Shown piece by piece: positions 1 through 11,593 of a stretch of DNA of 64,000 nt. Location: positions 26,085,485 through 26,149,484 of the forward strand of contig OZ038433.1 in NCBI GenBank assembly GCA_964036275.1, written 5' to 3'. Numbering within the stretch: the first letter of the stretch is position 1; every line of letters starts with the position of its first letter. This DNA is from Litoditis marina. Lineage: Eukaryota > Nematoda > Chromadorea > Rhabditida > Rhabditidae. The position numbers were made by a program, and so were the translations under genes. Below the pieces are notes generated by a model. That model searched no databases. It worked only from the letters and a program-made list of their open reading frames with translations, and was not told where the DNA came from.

Positions 1-8
1 TTGCGTAG

Positions 9-101
9 AAGTCATCATGGTGGATTATCGAATGCTCTCATGGCATTGATCCAGTGACATGCGAGAGACTTCTTGAAGAAAGGGGAAGAGACTGCTCGTG
101 A
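9..101 (+). CDS. Possible terminal exon of an unidentified gene (truncated by window edge)
   Basis: After a tag acceptor at 6-8 there is an open frame of 30 codons ending in TGA at 99-101. It contains WWIIECSHGIDP followed by VTCERLLEERGRDCS. Two cysteines, a charged helix-like stretch and a terminal Cys-Ser look protein-like, but I do not recognise a family. Any upstream exons lie outside the window. It could equally be a chance open frame. No polyadenylation signal was identified. Confidence 0.25.
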   Translation, partial: KSSWWIIECSHGIDPVTCERLLEERGRDCS

Positions 102-533
102 ACATGCATTCCTGTTGGGAATACTCAATAATAATATATAATCACAGCTCTCGGTTTTTTGACGTATGCCAGTAACAATCTGTGGATACAACACACACCT
201 CTTCATAATAGTTGTAGTTCTGAAGGATTATGAGACAAATTAGACGTAAGATGCCTCTACTGACATTCTTCACGATGAGAGTGTACGTTTTCACGAAGTC
301 AAGAAATTCCAACGATTGTCTATCATTCCGTTTTCAGTGAAGAACCAGTACGGTTACTCGATAATAGCGATAATATATGAAGTGTTACATTGAAAGAAAA
401 TTTTCGCTAAGAAAGGTTGCACAGTCTGAGATGAACACGACATTATGTCAGAGAATCCAGAGAATATTATGAATCACATGTTGATTGAAACTTTGTGTTT
501 TAGTGAATTTTCTGTTGGATTATTCGCTTGCAG

Positions 534-1281
534 ATAAGAAGAGGACACGACAAACTTTCCAACAAGAAACTGAGAAAGTTGGAGAAGCAGGTGTGTTAGA
601 TTTAACATACATCTCGCGCGATAGTTGTCTCCAAACAACACATGAGATAGTCTCATTAGTAGTGAGTAGTGAGTGAATTTTATCAGTTCTCTCACAGATC
701 TTACTTCCAAAATCCAATTCTATGACTAATGTAACTATATCGCAGACAGATTCCCGCATGACAAGCTTAGTGAAATCAGTTTTTGAAAGCATTACATGAG
801 CCACCTTACCCTGAAAAGGGTAAATCTAGTAAAATAGTTTGTTCGGGTTTCAAGATTTTGGTTATGACTAATTATGCACAAGTTCTGGTGGATGTGCTTT
901 AAGTAGAAAATCCTCTCGTCCAACATACGCTAGTTCTCTGCTTTTACACTTGCCGAGTTCTCTATATGTTCTACTCTTTGAACAATAGAGATAAGACTCT
1001 AACAAGGATCAACGGTATTTGATTTGTTCTGCTTTACCCCGTAGTTCCCTGCACTTATTATTCAGAGTTTATTAGCTCCTAAACAATAGAGAGAAAGATA
1101 AGAAACATCAGTTTCTAGCAGAGATCAATGACATATCAGAATAGTCCCTTTGGTGTTTGTAGTTTGTAGTTTGATTCATAATACCCACAATCTGACACAG
1201 GTTCATCAACGGAATGCCATCAATGGACACGTCGTGGAGCTGCGAGCGGATACTGTGATTCCGATTAATGAACGATTCTGA
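534..1281 (+). CDS. Probable last two exons of an unidentified gene
   Basis: Exon 534-590 follows the acceptor cttgcag and ends at a gtgtgt donor. It reads IRRGHDKLSNKKLRKLEKQ, very basic and helix-prone. Exon 1201-1281 follows gacacag and reads VHQRNAINGHVVELRADTV then IPINERF and TGA. The two join in phase 0 with no internal stop. I do not recognise the family. Upstream exons were not found convincingly between 102 and 533, so the 5' part is missing from this model. The open frames are short and the model rests only on splice signals and codon character. Confidence 0.4.
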
Positions 1282-1850
1282 AAATGTCATTTTAGAAAAT
1301 AAGGAAGTTTTTGGATTGAACTTGAAAAAAATTTGATGAAAATAGGCGAAGTTGTGTTTTGAAGGTTTCGAAAACAAGTTTCGCAGTGAGAATGCAAGCC
1401 AAACATGAGCTTCTCTCAATTGTTCACTCGAAAGGTCGAGAGTAAATTGAAAATATTCCATGTTCCAATTTACACTAGTTTGGTTTCAGTATAAGCAGAT
1501 GAAAAACATTTTTTGTGCTTTTAACTTGATCTGATCTTCGATCCCTTTATTCAAGTGTGTGAGTGTGTTTCTGAAGCTGTCAATTGCGTGAAATTGATCA
1601 TGATCTCAGACAGCTCTCTTATCTTATTTGCTTCAGGGATTACGCGCTCTTCCCAATGTGTTTTGTGTTTTAGTTGATTCTTGTTCACTGAAACATATTA
1701 TGTTTCTGGTAGATGATGAATAATAGATGAAGTGAAGTGCGCTTGAATGACGTTTTTCCAATTTGTATTCAGTACACTTCGGTTCTCCGTCATGTAGCCA
1801 TGCATTGCATTATTCATTCTCTAGTTTTTACGGTAGCCCAGTCAAAGTGT
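1282..1850. other. Intergenic, no gene seen
   Basis: AT-rich sequence with short open frames only. I see no convincing exon, RNA gene or repeat boundary here. Confidence 0.5.
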
Positions 1851-2056
1851 TTAAAGGAGACCGGAGAGCAACATGGTTTCTCTTGAAGCTGCTCTATCCT
1901 TGATTGGACGCGTTGCATGTCGCGCGGCATTGTCATGTGAATGTCACGTGGACTGATCAAACTAATATACGAGTTATTTGTGCTCTCTGATCTCAATACA
2001 GTTAAAAGCAGCCCGAAACAAAACCTCTGCTTAAGTCGTGCACCGGGCTCCATTAA
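1851..2056. repeat. TTAA-ended MITE, family TTAAAGGAGACCGGA
   Basis: The element starts TTAAAGGAGACCGGA and ends in a related inverted terminus, GGGCTCCATTAA. The interior, for example the stretch around gtcacgtggactgatcaaac, recurs in inverse orientation at 16678-17441 and in part at 30354-30409. TTAA ends without an open frame suggest a non-autonomous element mobilised by a TTAA-targeting (piggyBac-like) transposase; that enzyme assignment is inference. Confidence 0.7.
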
Positions 2057-3922
2057 ACATGCTTTCACATCATCGGACTGTTTCAGTGCTTTGTTCCGTA
2101 AACGCTGAGAATCAAGAAGTAACGCTGCTCAGATTAACTAAAAGTCCACTCTCAAATACGCGAAGACAAAGAATAAGAGATGTACATGTATGCATTCGTT
2201 GATTTGCCTTGCTAATGATGTTTTGTAACTCGTATCTTCAATTTATTCTCATGACAAAATCATATGAACTTATCATGAGGTTGGACGAATTTCTACGCCG
2301 CCAGAGATGTGGGACCTGTAATGGCCAAACATTGTGAATCTCTGACCGAGTTATCTTGTTGGAACAGATCCCTGTCTTACTAATGACTCCTCTACCCTTT
2401 TCACAGGCAACACTATAGCAACCATGGTTTTACCTTCGGCTGGGCTTTCTTAGCAGGAAAACCCAGAAAATTTGCTTCCTTTCATTTACCGCGTTTACAC
2501 ATGATTTCTAGCAGTCTCTCACGTCCAAGTAAACAAGTTGAAACAAACATAAAATGGCTTATAGTTGAGGGACAATCGCGAAAGTAGTTGTTTGAATCGG
2601 ATCACATTGATCCACTTGTTGCAGTGTTGTTCAGTTCAGTTTGCTACAACTCAGTAATTCTCACCAGGAAGTTCATAATCTTTATTAGAGTGAATGCACT
2701 AGTGCACGACTAGTCTCCACATATTGGAAATAGCAACGAAAAACAAGTGATTATGAATAATTGATCAACAAGGAACTCAATATGACCAAAACACATGGGA
2801 TTATGTTGTTCGAACTTCCGATTTGTCTTCAACAGTCCTTGAAGTTGGTTACTCAACGGAAACAGCGATGCTTCGTTATACTTCTGATTCACTCTCGTTT
2901 ATCACTCTGCTTCACTACAAAATAATAACGAGTGGACTCGGTTAGACAGGTTCAAATGGTGCTACTTTTTGTCGTTTCTTATCTCGACTGTACTTTAGCC
3001 ACAATAGCAAGGGAGCTTATTCTGGAATACACCAAAAATCATTGACACAAGTTTTTCTATCTGGGAACCAGCAAATAATGCAGATTCCGAAGAGCTTTCA
3101 ACAAAAAAACTTTTTTTGTGAACGCAGTTTCTTATCTTCCTGCTGTTTTTACTGACCTTTTCGTTTATCACGCTGTCTATCTGATTGATTGTACGTAATT
3201 CAGAAACACTTTTAAACATTTCATGTATGACCTTTTCGTTTATCACGCTGTTTTTACTTTTGTATCAATGTTTTTACTTTTGTATGTTTTTACTTATCAT
3301 CAATTTTCTTTTCCGTAGTTTCTTACCATTGCAGGGACTCGGAACGTTTTGTTGCTTGTCACTTGCTGTGAAACGTTTATAGAGAATGTTTGTAGCTCAC
3401 TCCATTCCTAGTGACACTCCTACCGTACACATTCAAACTTCGCAAAGACTGTTTCCTAATGCGAGTTTCAACCTTGTCCAAAAGGTTCGCAAACACTCTT
3501 TGTAATGGGGTATTAGAATCGAATGCGAAAATGGTGAACCTTTACGGACTAAATATTCTGTAATCATACAGTAGGAGTGTCACTGTTGATGAAAAAGCCT
3601 ATATTATAATCTTCATACTGCCATAAGTTGAGATTCAGAATCCTGAATAAAACTGCGAGGCGGGAGGAGTTGTACAGTAATTCCCCAGTACAAAATGGGG
3701 GTTTCATGGCGAATAAGGAAAATGGAAATAACAATTGTGCATTATTTTGGACATCAACAACGTAAAAAAATGTTTCCGTCGAATATTATTTGTTTTAGTG
3801 GTTGATTCAATTTCATGTGGAGCACTAGACGTGGTTTTGATGTTCATTTCTACACCACTACAACATAAATGTCATTGTTTCCTTTATATATTCCGACAAG
3901 ATGCTCAAACCAGTTTTCAGAA
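2057..3922. other. Intergenic, 5' side of the lipase gene
   Basis: No convincing exon. A short inverted repeat is visible, with TCCTAGTGACACTCCTAC near 3405 and GTAGGAGTGTCACTG near 3571. Promoter elements of the downstream lipase gene should lie here but I cannot point to one. Confidence 0.5.
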
Positions 3923-6900
3923 ATGATTGGGGTTATTTTATTCGCTTCTATCTTCGACGTGTCCTCCGTTACTGCGGGGAATGGCATTGGACCGCTGACG
4001 GCCGACTTCCAGGACTGGCTCTCAAAGCAAGTTTTATTTTGTTATTCGCTTTTTTAAACTTCCCATCATACGTTTAGCGGCAAAATGAGCACAAGAAAAG
4101 TTTTATGGCCACCACAACCAAGATTTAGTACGGTAATAACTCTACGGAGCTAAAAAAACTATTTAACTTTGCATGAACTTGTCAACCCCTCTACAATCCT
4201 CAAACTAACTAGTTAGCAAAAAACTCGATGTTTTCAGTGCGAAAAGTGAAAACTTACGCTTCTGTAAACATGAAATACAGAAAAGTAACGATACATCTTG
4301 GCAAATACATACATAGCGTATGGAAAATAGCGGCCAGAGACCGCATTCAGAAATACACCGGCTTCCAACTCTAACTTCCGTTCGTTCAAACTAACTCTAC
4401 ATCTTTGTTCTCACATGTCTTCGGCAAACGTGCCGCCAAATAGTGCACCAAGCGAAAGATATCCAGCCTACGTACTCAGAAATCCCGGAAGGTGTGGCCA
4501 CCTAACCACCTTTCAATTAACATGTGTTACAGAAGGGTTACGAGACATCTTGGCAAATCATTGTAACGAGACATATTTGCGAATCGTGAGTCTGCTCTAA
4601 GCGAAACACACCCACACAGTCAAGAACATCGCGCGCAGCGCGAAGCGCTGCGCAGATTAGTTTTTGATCACAACATTGCGGACTTTCAAAAGTGGTTTTA
4701 TGCCATTTTCTCAAAAACTCCTGAACGGATTTTTGAGATTTTGATGGAAAGAGATAGAGGAGGAAAGGCTTTATCATTGAGCTATTCGATATTTAATGTG
4801 CGACCAGTGATCTACAGTTATGCTGAATATCGTCTCGCAAAAATGTCTTCCGACGGCGGCCGCGTGGCGCGGCGCGGCGTGGCGCGGCGGCCGCAAAACC
4901 GACGAATTTAACCGATTCGTCTGAAATTTGGAATATAGTTAGAAACAGCAGAGTTATGTGTAAATCTGAAATCTTGGACCAATCGGTTAAAAATGAGTCA
5001 TTTTATCGCCTTGGAAACATTGCATTTAGCTGCTTTGACAATCACTTCTAGATGTGCGGAGTGTGCGCAGTGAGCTGTTGTTCCGCCTTTTGGTGGTTTG
5101 AATAGATCAAAATATATTGGAAAAACAATTGTGTTAATCCGTAGAGATCCTGACTACATAAAAAGGTTAATCGAACAAAAACAAAAATACTGTCCGTGAA
5201 AGGATTCGAACCCTCGGCCTACTGAACTGTAGTGCGCTGCTCTGCCGACTGAGCCAAATCGTCGCGAAGGAAGAAAAAATGGACGGCGCCACACGTGCGC
5301 TGCCCGAAATCAAGGATTGATCACGGTTTCTGAGAGAATGCTTACTAACCAGAGTTCTAACGCAGTTTATGTTCTGCAAATCAACTTAGTATTCATTGTT
5401 ACGTTCAAAAAAGTTTAATAATAATTGATTAGATGCTCATTATTTCCTATCTATTGATTCATTATTTCCTTCGGAAATATAGAAAATGAGGACAATTTGT
5501 ATAAAAAAACGATGTAAAGTGAGAGACGATTAGCTTTTGAGATTGAACTGCATGGAATATAGAAAAGGAGGACAATAACTCAAGAGGGAAATAAAAAATC
5601 TAATCTCGCAATTTTCATGATCATCCTGACAGACTGATTCAAAAAATATATGCTAAATCTTTTAGAAAAGTCCGCTTACACTAAAAACGTATCTGAAACA
5701 AAAATCAGCTATACTGTCAGTCTATCGCACAGTCACGTGAAACATGTTAAACACAGCAGAACTCGGAAACGTGAAACGACAAAGTGCACACTTAGGCTAT
5801 TAGAATGCTAACTTTACATGAATATTCAAGAAACTTATAGTGTACTCTGTTCTGTTATCATTTTTGAATCAATGGTGATAATCATATTAGGACGTTTCAT
5901 CTAATTGTTTGCTGCAAGGTTTTTTTTCACTGAAAAACAAAATGTTTGTGACCCATGAAAATTGCGAGATTAGATTTTTTATTTCCCTCTTGAGTTATGG
6001 TCCTCCTTTTCTATATTCTATGCAGTTCAATCTCAAAAGCTAATCGTCTCTCACTTTACATCGTTTTTTTATACAAATGATAGTTGTGTTCGCGATCGAG
6101 CACGTGGAAGACTTCCACTTTAAAGTTGGATAAATAGAAAACTACGCAAAATTGGGTCATCATGCGATTCAGTTGGATAATTGACACTGTGATTGTATCT
6201 GACTCCTATTGATAACATCCTGTTTGTGAACAACTATGAAAGTTTCTTAGGAATGGTTACTCGGTGTGGGATTTTCCGAGACTCGACATGAGCGACCATG
6301 GTAGTTTCGGAGGGAGAGCGAGTCGAAACCAAACTGTCGTGAGTTGAACCGTTAATTGGACGTGACCAAGTAAACTCGAACATTGTTTTTGAGGTCAGTT
6401 TCCCAACCAATGAGTTTACATCAGTATACTTCACGTTCAGTATACGTAGTAGAACACCAATATAACTGTAACACTCACATCTCTGTTTAGTGTTGTTTCA
6501 TAACACAGTTGAGCTGAAACATAAAATTGCTTGAAACATGGTTTTTCGTGCCCAGAGTAATAGAAACGACAACTTTCCAGAATAAAGATCCAGTTATAAT
6601 TGTTCACGGAAATTCTGACGCAGCTCTGACAGCGAACAATTTCTCAACCGGATTCACAAATACAGTTCAGGTGCAGTTCAAATTAGAACTTTGGAGTGAA
6701 ACCGAGTTGTTTACCAAGGTTCGCCCCACCAAATTGGCACTAGTTGATAGCAAGTTATGAAATCTAAGATTGGTGCACAATCGTGCACCAAGCTCTCGGT
6801 AAAAAGTTTGAACCTTGATTTACAACTTGAAGTTTTGGTGAACCTTGGTAAACAACTCGGTTTCTAACTTCAGAGAAGACAAAACGTCGGTCTGACATCA

Positions 6901-9900
6901 GAGAATGAAGATGATCTTGTAAACCGACTGACACCGTGCTCGGAAGCAGAGAGGACACTTTTACAAGTATTTGTGTTGTGCCAGTTGTACCGAAAGTTTG
7001 TTATAGTATTTCCTGTCTCACGGCTACACACTCGCTGAATTATACGCTACGTCATGGGGTGATACAAACACTTCGGCAGCTGTTTACAGGTATGTTCCAA
7101 ACTTTCAAAGCTTTTCGAAAACCAGTCTATACAATTAAATTTCAGATAAATAAATCGACTAATCAACATGAACAAAGTAACAAACAAAAAACACACAGCT
7201 TCTTCGGAATTTTTTTTTCAAGATTTGAAAAAGGTCGAGTTCCGACCTCAAGTTACAATCACAATATCCAGGGACCACGACTGCTACACTCTTCTGCGAC
7301 AACGCGCCTTTTTTGAAGCAGTCATGGAGTACACCAACAAATCGAAAATAAACATAATCTCTCATTCGATGGGTGTTACTTTGGCCAGAAAAGTGATCCA
7401 AGGAGGACAAGTGAATGGAGAGGACGGTTCGTACATTGGTAACACGTAACACGTTCACATACTGCTTTCTCTGTACTTTTCCGCTTACCAAGAAGGTTGT
7501 TCAGTTGTCAGTGTAGGTGTCAAGCGTTCAGAAAGAGTTCAGTCGATCGATGTGCTTCATTGTCTTATTCCATCAGTATCCTCTTCTGAGCATTTCAGAA
7601 AATCCTAATCTCAAGAAAAACCTTCGTTCAACCTCAACACCTCTCCATCCAAAAATTTCATCGAGATCATGCATGTTTTCCCCTTCTGCTTACCAATTGC
7701 CACTACTGCAGTGGACACAAATCAGTTTTTATGCGATTTTAAATACACAATTCACGAAAAGAATCTCATTACACGGTAACGTACAACAAGTAGGAGCTTA
7801 TTTCATCGTGCTTATCGAAGTCGACTAGTGGATCAAACCTTTTAATTAGTGTATTTTAGGACACTGTGACTTGCAACTGTCAATTTCTCGAAAAGTGGAC
7901 GTTTTCATCGGAATCTCTGGAGGGAACTACGGCCTGTGCACGTGTGTCGGACCCACGCAAAGTCTACCAACATGCAATTCACAGGTATACTCTTCTGCAC
8001 ATTCAACTTTGCTACGGAGTTGTGGTTTAGGTCAGCAATCTATGAAGTTCACTGTTTTCATTACTACAATCAGGGTTTCTCACTGTACCAAGTATGGTTT
8101 TCTATAAAACTGATGAAGAATACAAAGTCATTACCCACTGAAAAACCATAAAGAGTTTTTGACCTTTCAAAGTCAAGAACCATAAATTATAAATAGTTCT
8201 GTGCCACTCAGAGCGATTGCGTTGTTGAATGACGAAAAATGGCTGCATTTCAAAGCGAATACACATCATTCAGCAGCTTTTCACATTCAGTCTGGTGAAT
8301 ATAATAATCATCAAGTTAATGATGAAAAAGAAAAAATGAAGGTTCAAAAATCATCACGAACCAACCGCGCCAAACCGGTCAAATTATTATTAAGGTACGC
8401 TAATAAAGTGCATTAGTTGGCACAAAAGTAGGTATATTATAGTCCGTTTCACCAATCGATGACCTTCTACAGTAATCTTTCGAAAATTCAAGGGCAATTA
8501 TCTAACCAACGAACAGACTTTCAGGTTTGATGTTCTCTGTAGTTGTAGTAACCAATGTGGAAAACTGAATCACGAAGTTTAAACTCTTTACAATATCTAC
8601 AGCATTTCGAATGTTTACTTGAAAGTTCTACAATCTTACTGTACAGGGCTATTGTTGCGCGAAACAGACTATATAATCTTGCCTTTAGCAGCAATTTCAA
8701 GTCAATTTTCTTGTGTACCCTCTTGAATGAAAAATTATTCCCCGCAAACACCCTCCCTCCATCTGATCTGATAAAAATTTGCTCATGTCATATCTTCCCG
8801 CGGAAATAAAAGATAACATACTTGATCGTTTGAAAAATAACCAGTAGCATAAGTTTAATAAAAGCAGCGTAATTTTTATGTTAGGAAACCACATGTAAAT
8901 CTGACCACACATCTTGTTAATTTTCAGATTGAAGATACACATGGTTCGACAACCGGAAGAAAAGAAACAATGGCGTTTCACAGCTTTTGTAAGTAAGTAA
9001 ATCTCATCATTTAACCATTTTATCCGTGCTCCAGAATGGGTTGTGGCCGGGCAATTCGTGTGGCGCCAACTCCGCCGCCTCTTGCGGTGTCTCCCCCCTT
9101 CCTTTCACTTGTAACTCGGTCGCCTACTCCTCTTTTCTCATGGACCTCAACAGCGGGATACAGGCGGATGGGCACCATGTATTCAGCACTTGGAGCTCAG
9201 GTAGGGATTTTGTTCTCGGACAATTTGTGATCAATAGGGTAGCCACTTCTGTAACGGCGCAGGCGGCAAGAGAGGGTGCAGGTCCAAAAAACGCAGACTG
9301 CCTCAGACGGTCCGCCACCGCTTTTTCGCTCTTGTTGGTCAACTGGGAACGATTGAAAACCCAAAAACGACTCCCAATGAATTTTGCAGTAAGCAAGGAA
9401 AATATTCGCGTCAAGTTTCTATAGTGCCACGGCGAAAAATTGATAAAGTATTCTTTGAGTGAGTAGTGCCTATTTTTGTACCGAAAATATCTGACAACAA
9501 TGGATGATGACTCGCACCCGTGCTAAAAAAGTGTAAAACAACTGTTGAAGGTAAGATGAAACTGTGGAACACATAGGTTGCGTTTCGATATCATTTACGA
9601 GTTCAATGTCGCATCGTAGTTGCCAAACAACTTGTGGTGGTCCTTAGGTGATCAGCGTACCAACTTTTTTATCAAAAGTTTCCCGAGGAAGAATTATTGT
9701 TTTAACAATATTTTGATTACTGAAATAGCCGACTTTCCTGGTCTCAAACCACAATACAACAAGTTTGATAATCTCGTTGAACTGTAAAATACTTCCAGCT
9801 GATGAGCTGATTGGATTCCATGATCGAGTCTGGGGTCGCCCCACCAGCTACATGCCCTCTTCTACAGGCAAAAAAGTGAGAGAACGTAATGACGTTCAGT

Positions 9901-10263
9901 TATTTTTGCAGCTTGGAAACATTTCTTGAGTACTCCTTCTACTTCTACATTATAACCAACGGACAAGGAGTGTTCTTGCACAGAATTTCTGATTGTGTTT
10001 TTCTTTATGAACACATCCATCACACTTTCAGGACAGCTTTCCGATGTGTTTGATGCTGTTCTGAAAGTTTATAATGACATTAGAATGACGAAACTTTCTA
10101 AGCACCTATAATGCTACCATTTCGTTCTGTAAAAAACTAGATCAAACAGAGTTTATATAAAAAGTGTTTTCAGATCTATTCAAACTTCACCCATATGCAA
10201 ACAAAGGAAGACACGGCCGCCGATCAATACTTCATGATAACACACCGAAAGATTCCTTCCTGA
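3923..10263 (+). CDS. Secreted lipase of the nematode LIPS family (Lipase_2 fold), 8 exons
   Basis: Exons: 3923-4026, 6251-6338, 6581-6670, 7007-7089, 7272-7438, 7860-7984, 9035-9250 and 10174-10263. All phases match, giving 320 aa, the usual length for LIPS proteins. ATG 3923 lies 3 bases after a cagttttcag acceptor with no upstream coding exon, which fits trans-splicing. Residues 1-18 form a signal peptide, followed by GPLTADFQDWLSKNGY. The oxyanion strand PVIIVHG is at 68-74. The nucleophile elbow SHSMG is at 152-156 (Ser154), and the likely catalytic His298 lies in THMQTKEDTAADQY. Other family motifs are GGNYGLCTC and NGLWPGNSCG. Known for the family: an extracellular alpha/beta-hydrolase related to bacterial EstA lipases. 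Substrate is not predictable. Intron 1 appears to be GC-AG (AAA|gcaagt). Introns 1 and 7 are long and repeat-bearing. A short missed exon in intron 7 (9251-10173) is possible. Confidence 0.9.
4622..4910. repeat. GC-rich palindromic segments in lipase intron 1
   Basis: A near-palindrome cgcgcagcgcgaagcgctgc lies at about 4630-4652. A tract of alternating ggcgcgg/ggccgc units lies at about 4850-4895. The same core palindrome recurs in the opposite orientation at about 22130-22150, at the right edge of the 2.18-kb block in duplication copy A. It is therefore a dispersed repeat terminus rather than a gene feature. No open frame. Confidence 0.55.
5194..5265 (-). repeat. tRNA-derived sequence, probably not a functional tRNA
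   Basis: On the minus strand an A-box-like TGGCTCAGTCGGCAGAGC and a perfect B box GGTTCGAATCC are spaced as in a tRNA. A CTAC/GTAG anticodon stem is visible. The acceptor arms I can align pair poorly and the T stem needs wobble pairs. I therefore read it as a tRNA-derived repeat or pseudogene lying inside lipase intron 1. A covariance-model score would decide. Confidence 0.5.
5495..6078. repeat. Foldback (long inverted repeat) element in lipase intron 1
   Basis: Left arm 5495-5619 (atttgtataaaaaaacg to caattttcatg) is matched by right arm 5954-6078 in inverse orientation. Each arm is 125 bp and almost perfect. The roughly 334-bp loop carries a copy of the tttaacatgt/cacagcagaactc repeat that is also tandem at 19320-19450 and 32280-32490. 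No open frame. The intron transcript could form a long hairpin. Confidence 0.85.
6693..6876. repeat. Short inverted repeat in lipase intron 3
   Basis: aaccgagttgtttaccaagg near 6699 is mirrored by ccttggtaaacaactcggtt near 6845. It is a small foldback repeat of roughly 180 bp. No coding content. Confidence 0.6.
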
Positions 10264-10759
10264 TCGAAAACGCCTTCATAACAACGCAGATAACCGTTGT
10301 CTGACGTCAAGCATCTTTCCGGTCTTTTTCCAGATCACGAGACCGTCCCGAGATATTTTATCTTTTCTCTTATCTCCACCTATCGCTCCATTGTCTCTCT
10401 AATTCCCTGTGAACCTATGTAGCTAGAGCTCACTCTCATTTCTAGGAAATAAAATAATTATTGAATTACTGGGTTTTAACACCCTACGATTTGCTTTTCT
10501 TCGCCTATTTGTTTTCCCTTGGCCCAGTTCATAGATCTCTGTCTCTTTTATATCCTGTTATAGAACTAATAAAGATATCCTATCATGATCAAAGTAAATA
10601 TGAAACATCCGATGAAAAAACTGTGAATCAAGAACAAGGTTTACATATACTACTTCACGGTGCGCTGGACTATGACGACACTATCATCCCATCCTGCGTC
10701 TCTCACTTGGCGTACTATTTCGCGGGGCTTGCGTATCAGAACGGATAGGGAGCTTATAT

Positions 10760-11354
10760 TTAAAGAAGGACGATTATGTGGTCCAATCGCAACTCTTCAG
10801 TCCTTTAAAGGGACCGTTCCTCTTTAATTTGGAGGTTTGAGCTGATTAGTCGATATTTTTCACATTGAAAAACCAAGATCAGTCATATAGGTGTGAACTT
10901 GCTGTCGTGCTCCGTGTTCTCAAAAATGTGGCGCGACCACGCGCACGTACATACACCGCCGAGTTCACCTACGTACAAAATTTTCAAAATGTCCATAAAA
11001 TTACGAAACCATTTTCCAAACATGGCCAAAATTACCAATATGAAATCTGTGAAAAAAGATTTCTAAATATCATGAAAACTACGAAGCAGTGATAGATTAA
11101 GGTTTTTTGTATTACAGTAACCCAAATCCTGTTGGCTTCTATTTTGCTCTGTAATAATGTGGTTTTTTGAACTTTCTGTACGTAAGGTATGAACTTTCAT
11201 CTCAAAACAAAACAAATGACTTTTTTTCATTTTTAAAAAATTACAATTATTGCACATTAAAGAGGTACGGTCCCTTTAAACTGCAATACACTTTTCAATT
11301 GCAATTTAAAGGACAGTAGACACGAGATTGGTCCACATAATCGTCCTACTTTAA
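10760..11354. repeat. TTAA MITE family 1 (TTAAAGaAGGACGATTATG) with a nested insertion
   Basis: Ends read TTTAAAGAAGGACGATTATG and, inverted, CATAATCGTCCTACTTTAA. Unnested copies of the same family, 124 bp long, lie at 28094-28217 and 39098-39221. They show the uninterrupted centre TTTAAACTGCAAT. Here the centre is split by the separate element at 10804-11280, inserted at the TTTAAA site. Confidence 0.8.
10804..11280. repeat. TTAA MITE family 2 (TTTAAAGGGACCGT), nested inside family 1
   Basis: Termini TTTAAAGGGACCGTTCCTC and GAGGTACGGTCCCTTTAAA are inverted repeats. A second copy of this family lies at 42774-43273 in the FRMD4-like gene. The shared 5'-TTAAAGGNGACCG end links it to the family at 1851-2056. 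No open reading frame of note. Confidence 0.8.
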
Positions 11355-11593
11355 GGAGATTTGGGTTGGGATCATATAGACGGGACGTTCCTGAATAAGA
11401 ACATAAATTTTTTGGCCTAACGTTTTATCACTGACCTTTGACAACGTGTCAATCTGATAACAAAAATTCACTGAAGACTGTCAAAACCCGTTGTTTTTCT
11501 CACGTCCTGCCCATTTCGATATGTTGATATTGGTTTTTCATGGATAATTCTCTGTTTCTAACACGGTTGCAATTTTCCAGAAAGGCTTCTACT

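Noticed and set aside
7936..8151. Extension of lipase exon 6 past the donor at 7985
   Set aside because: The gtatac donor after CNSQ joins in phase to NGLWPGNSCG, the expected next family motif. Read-through gives an unrelated tail.
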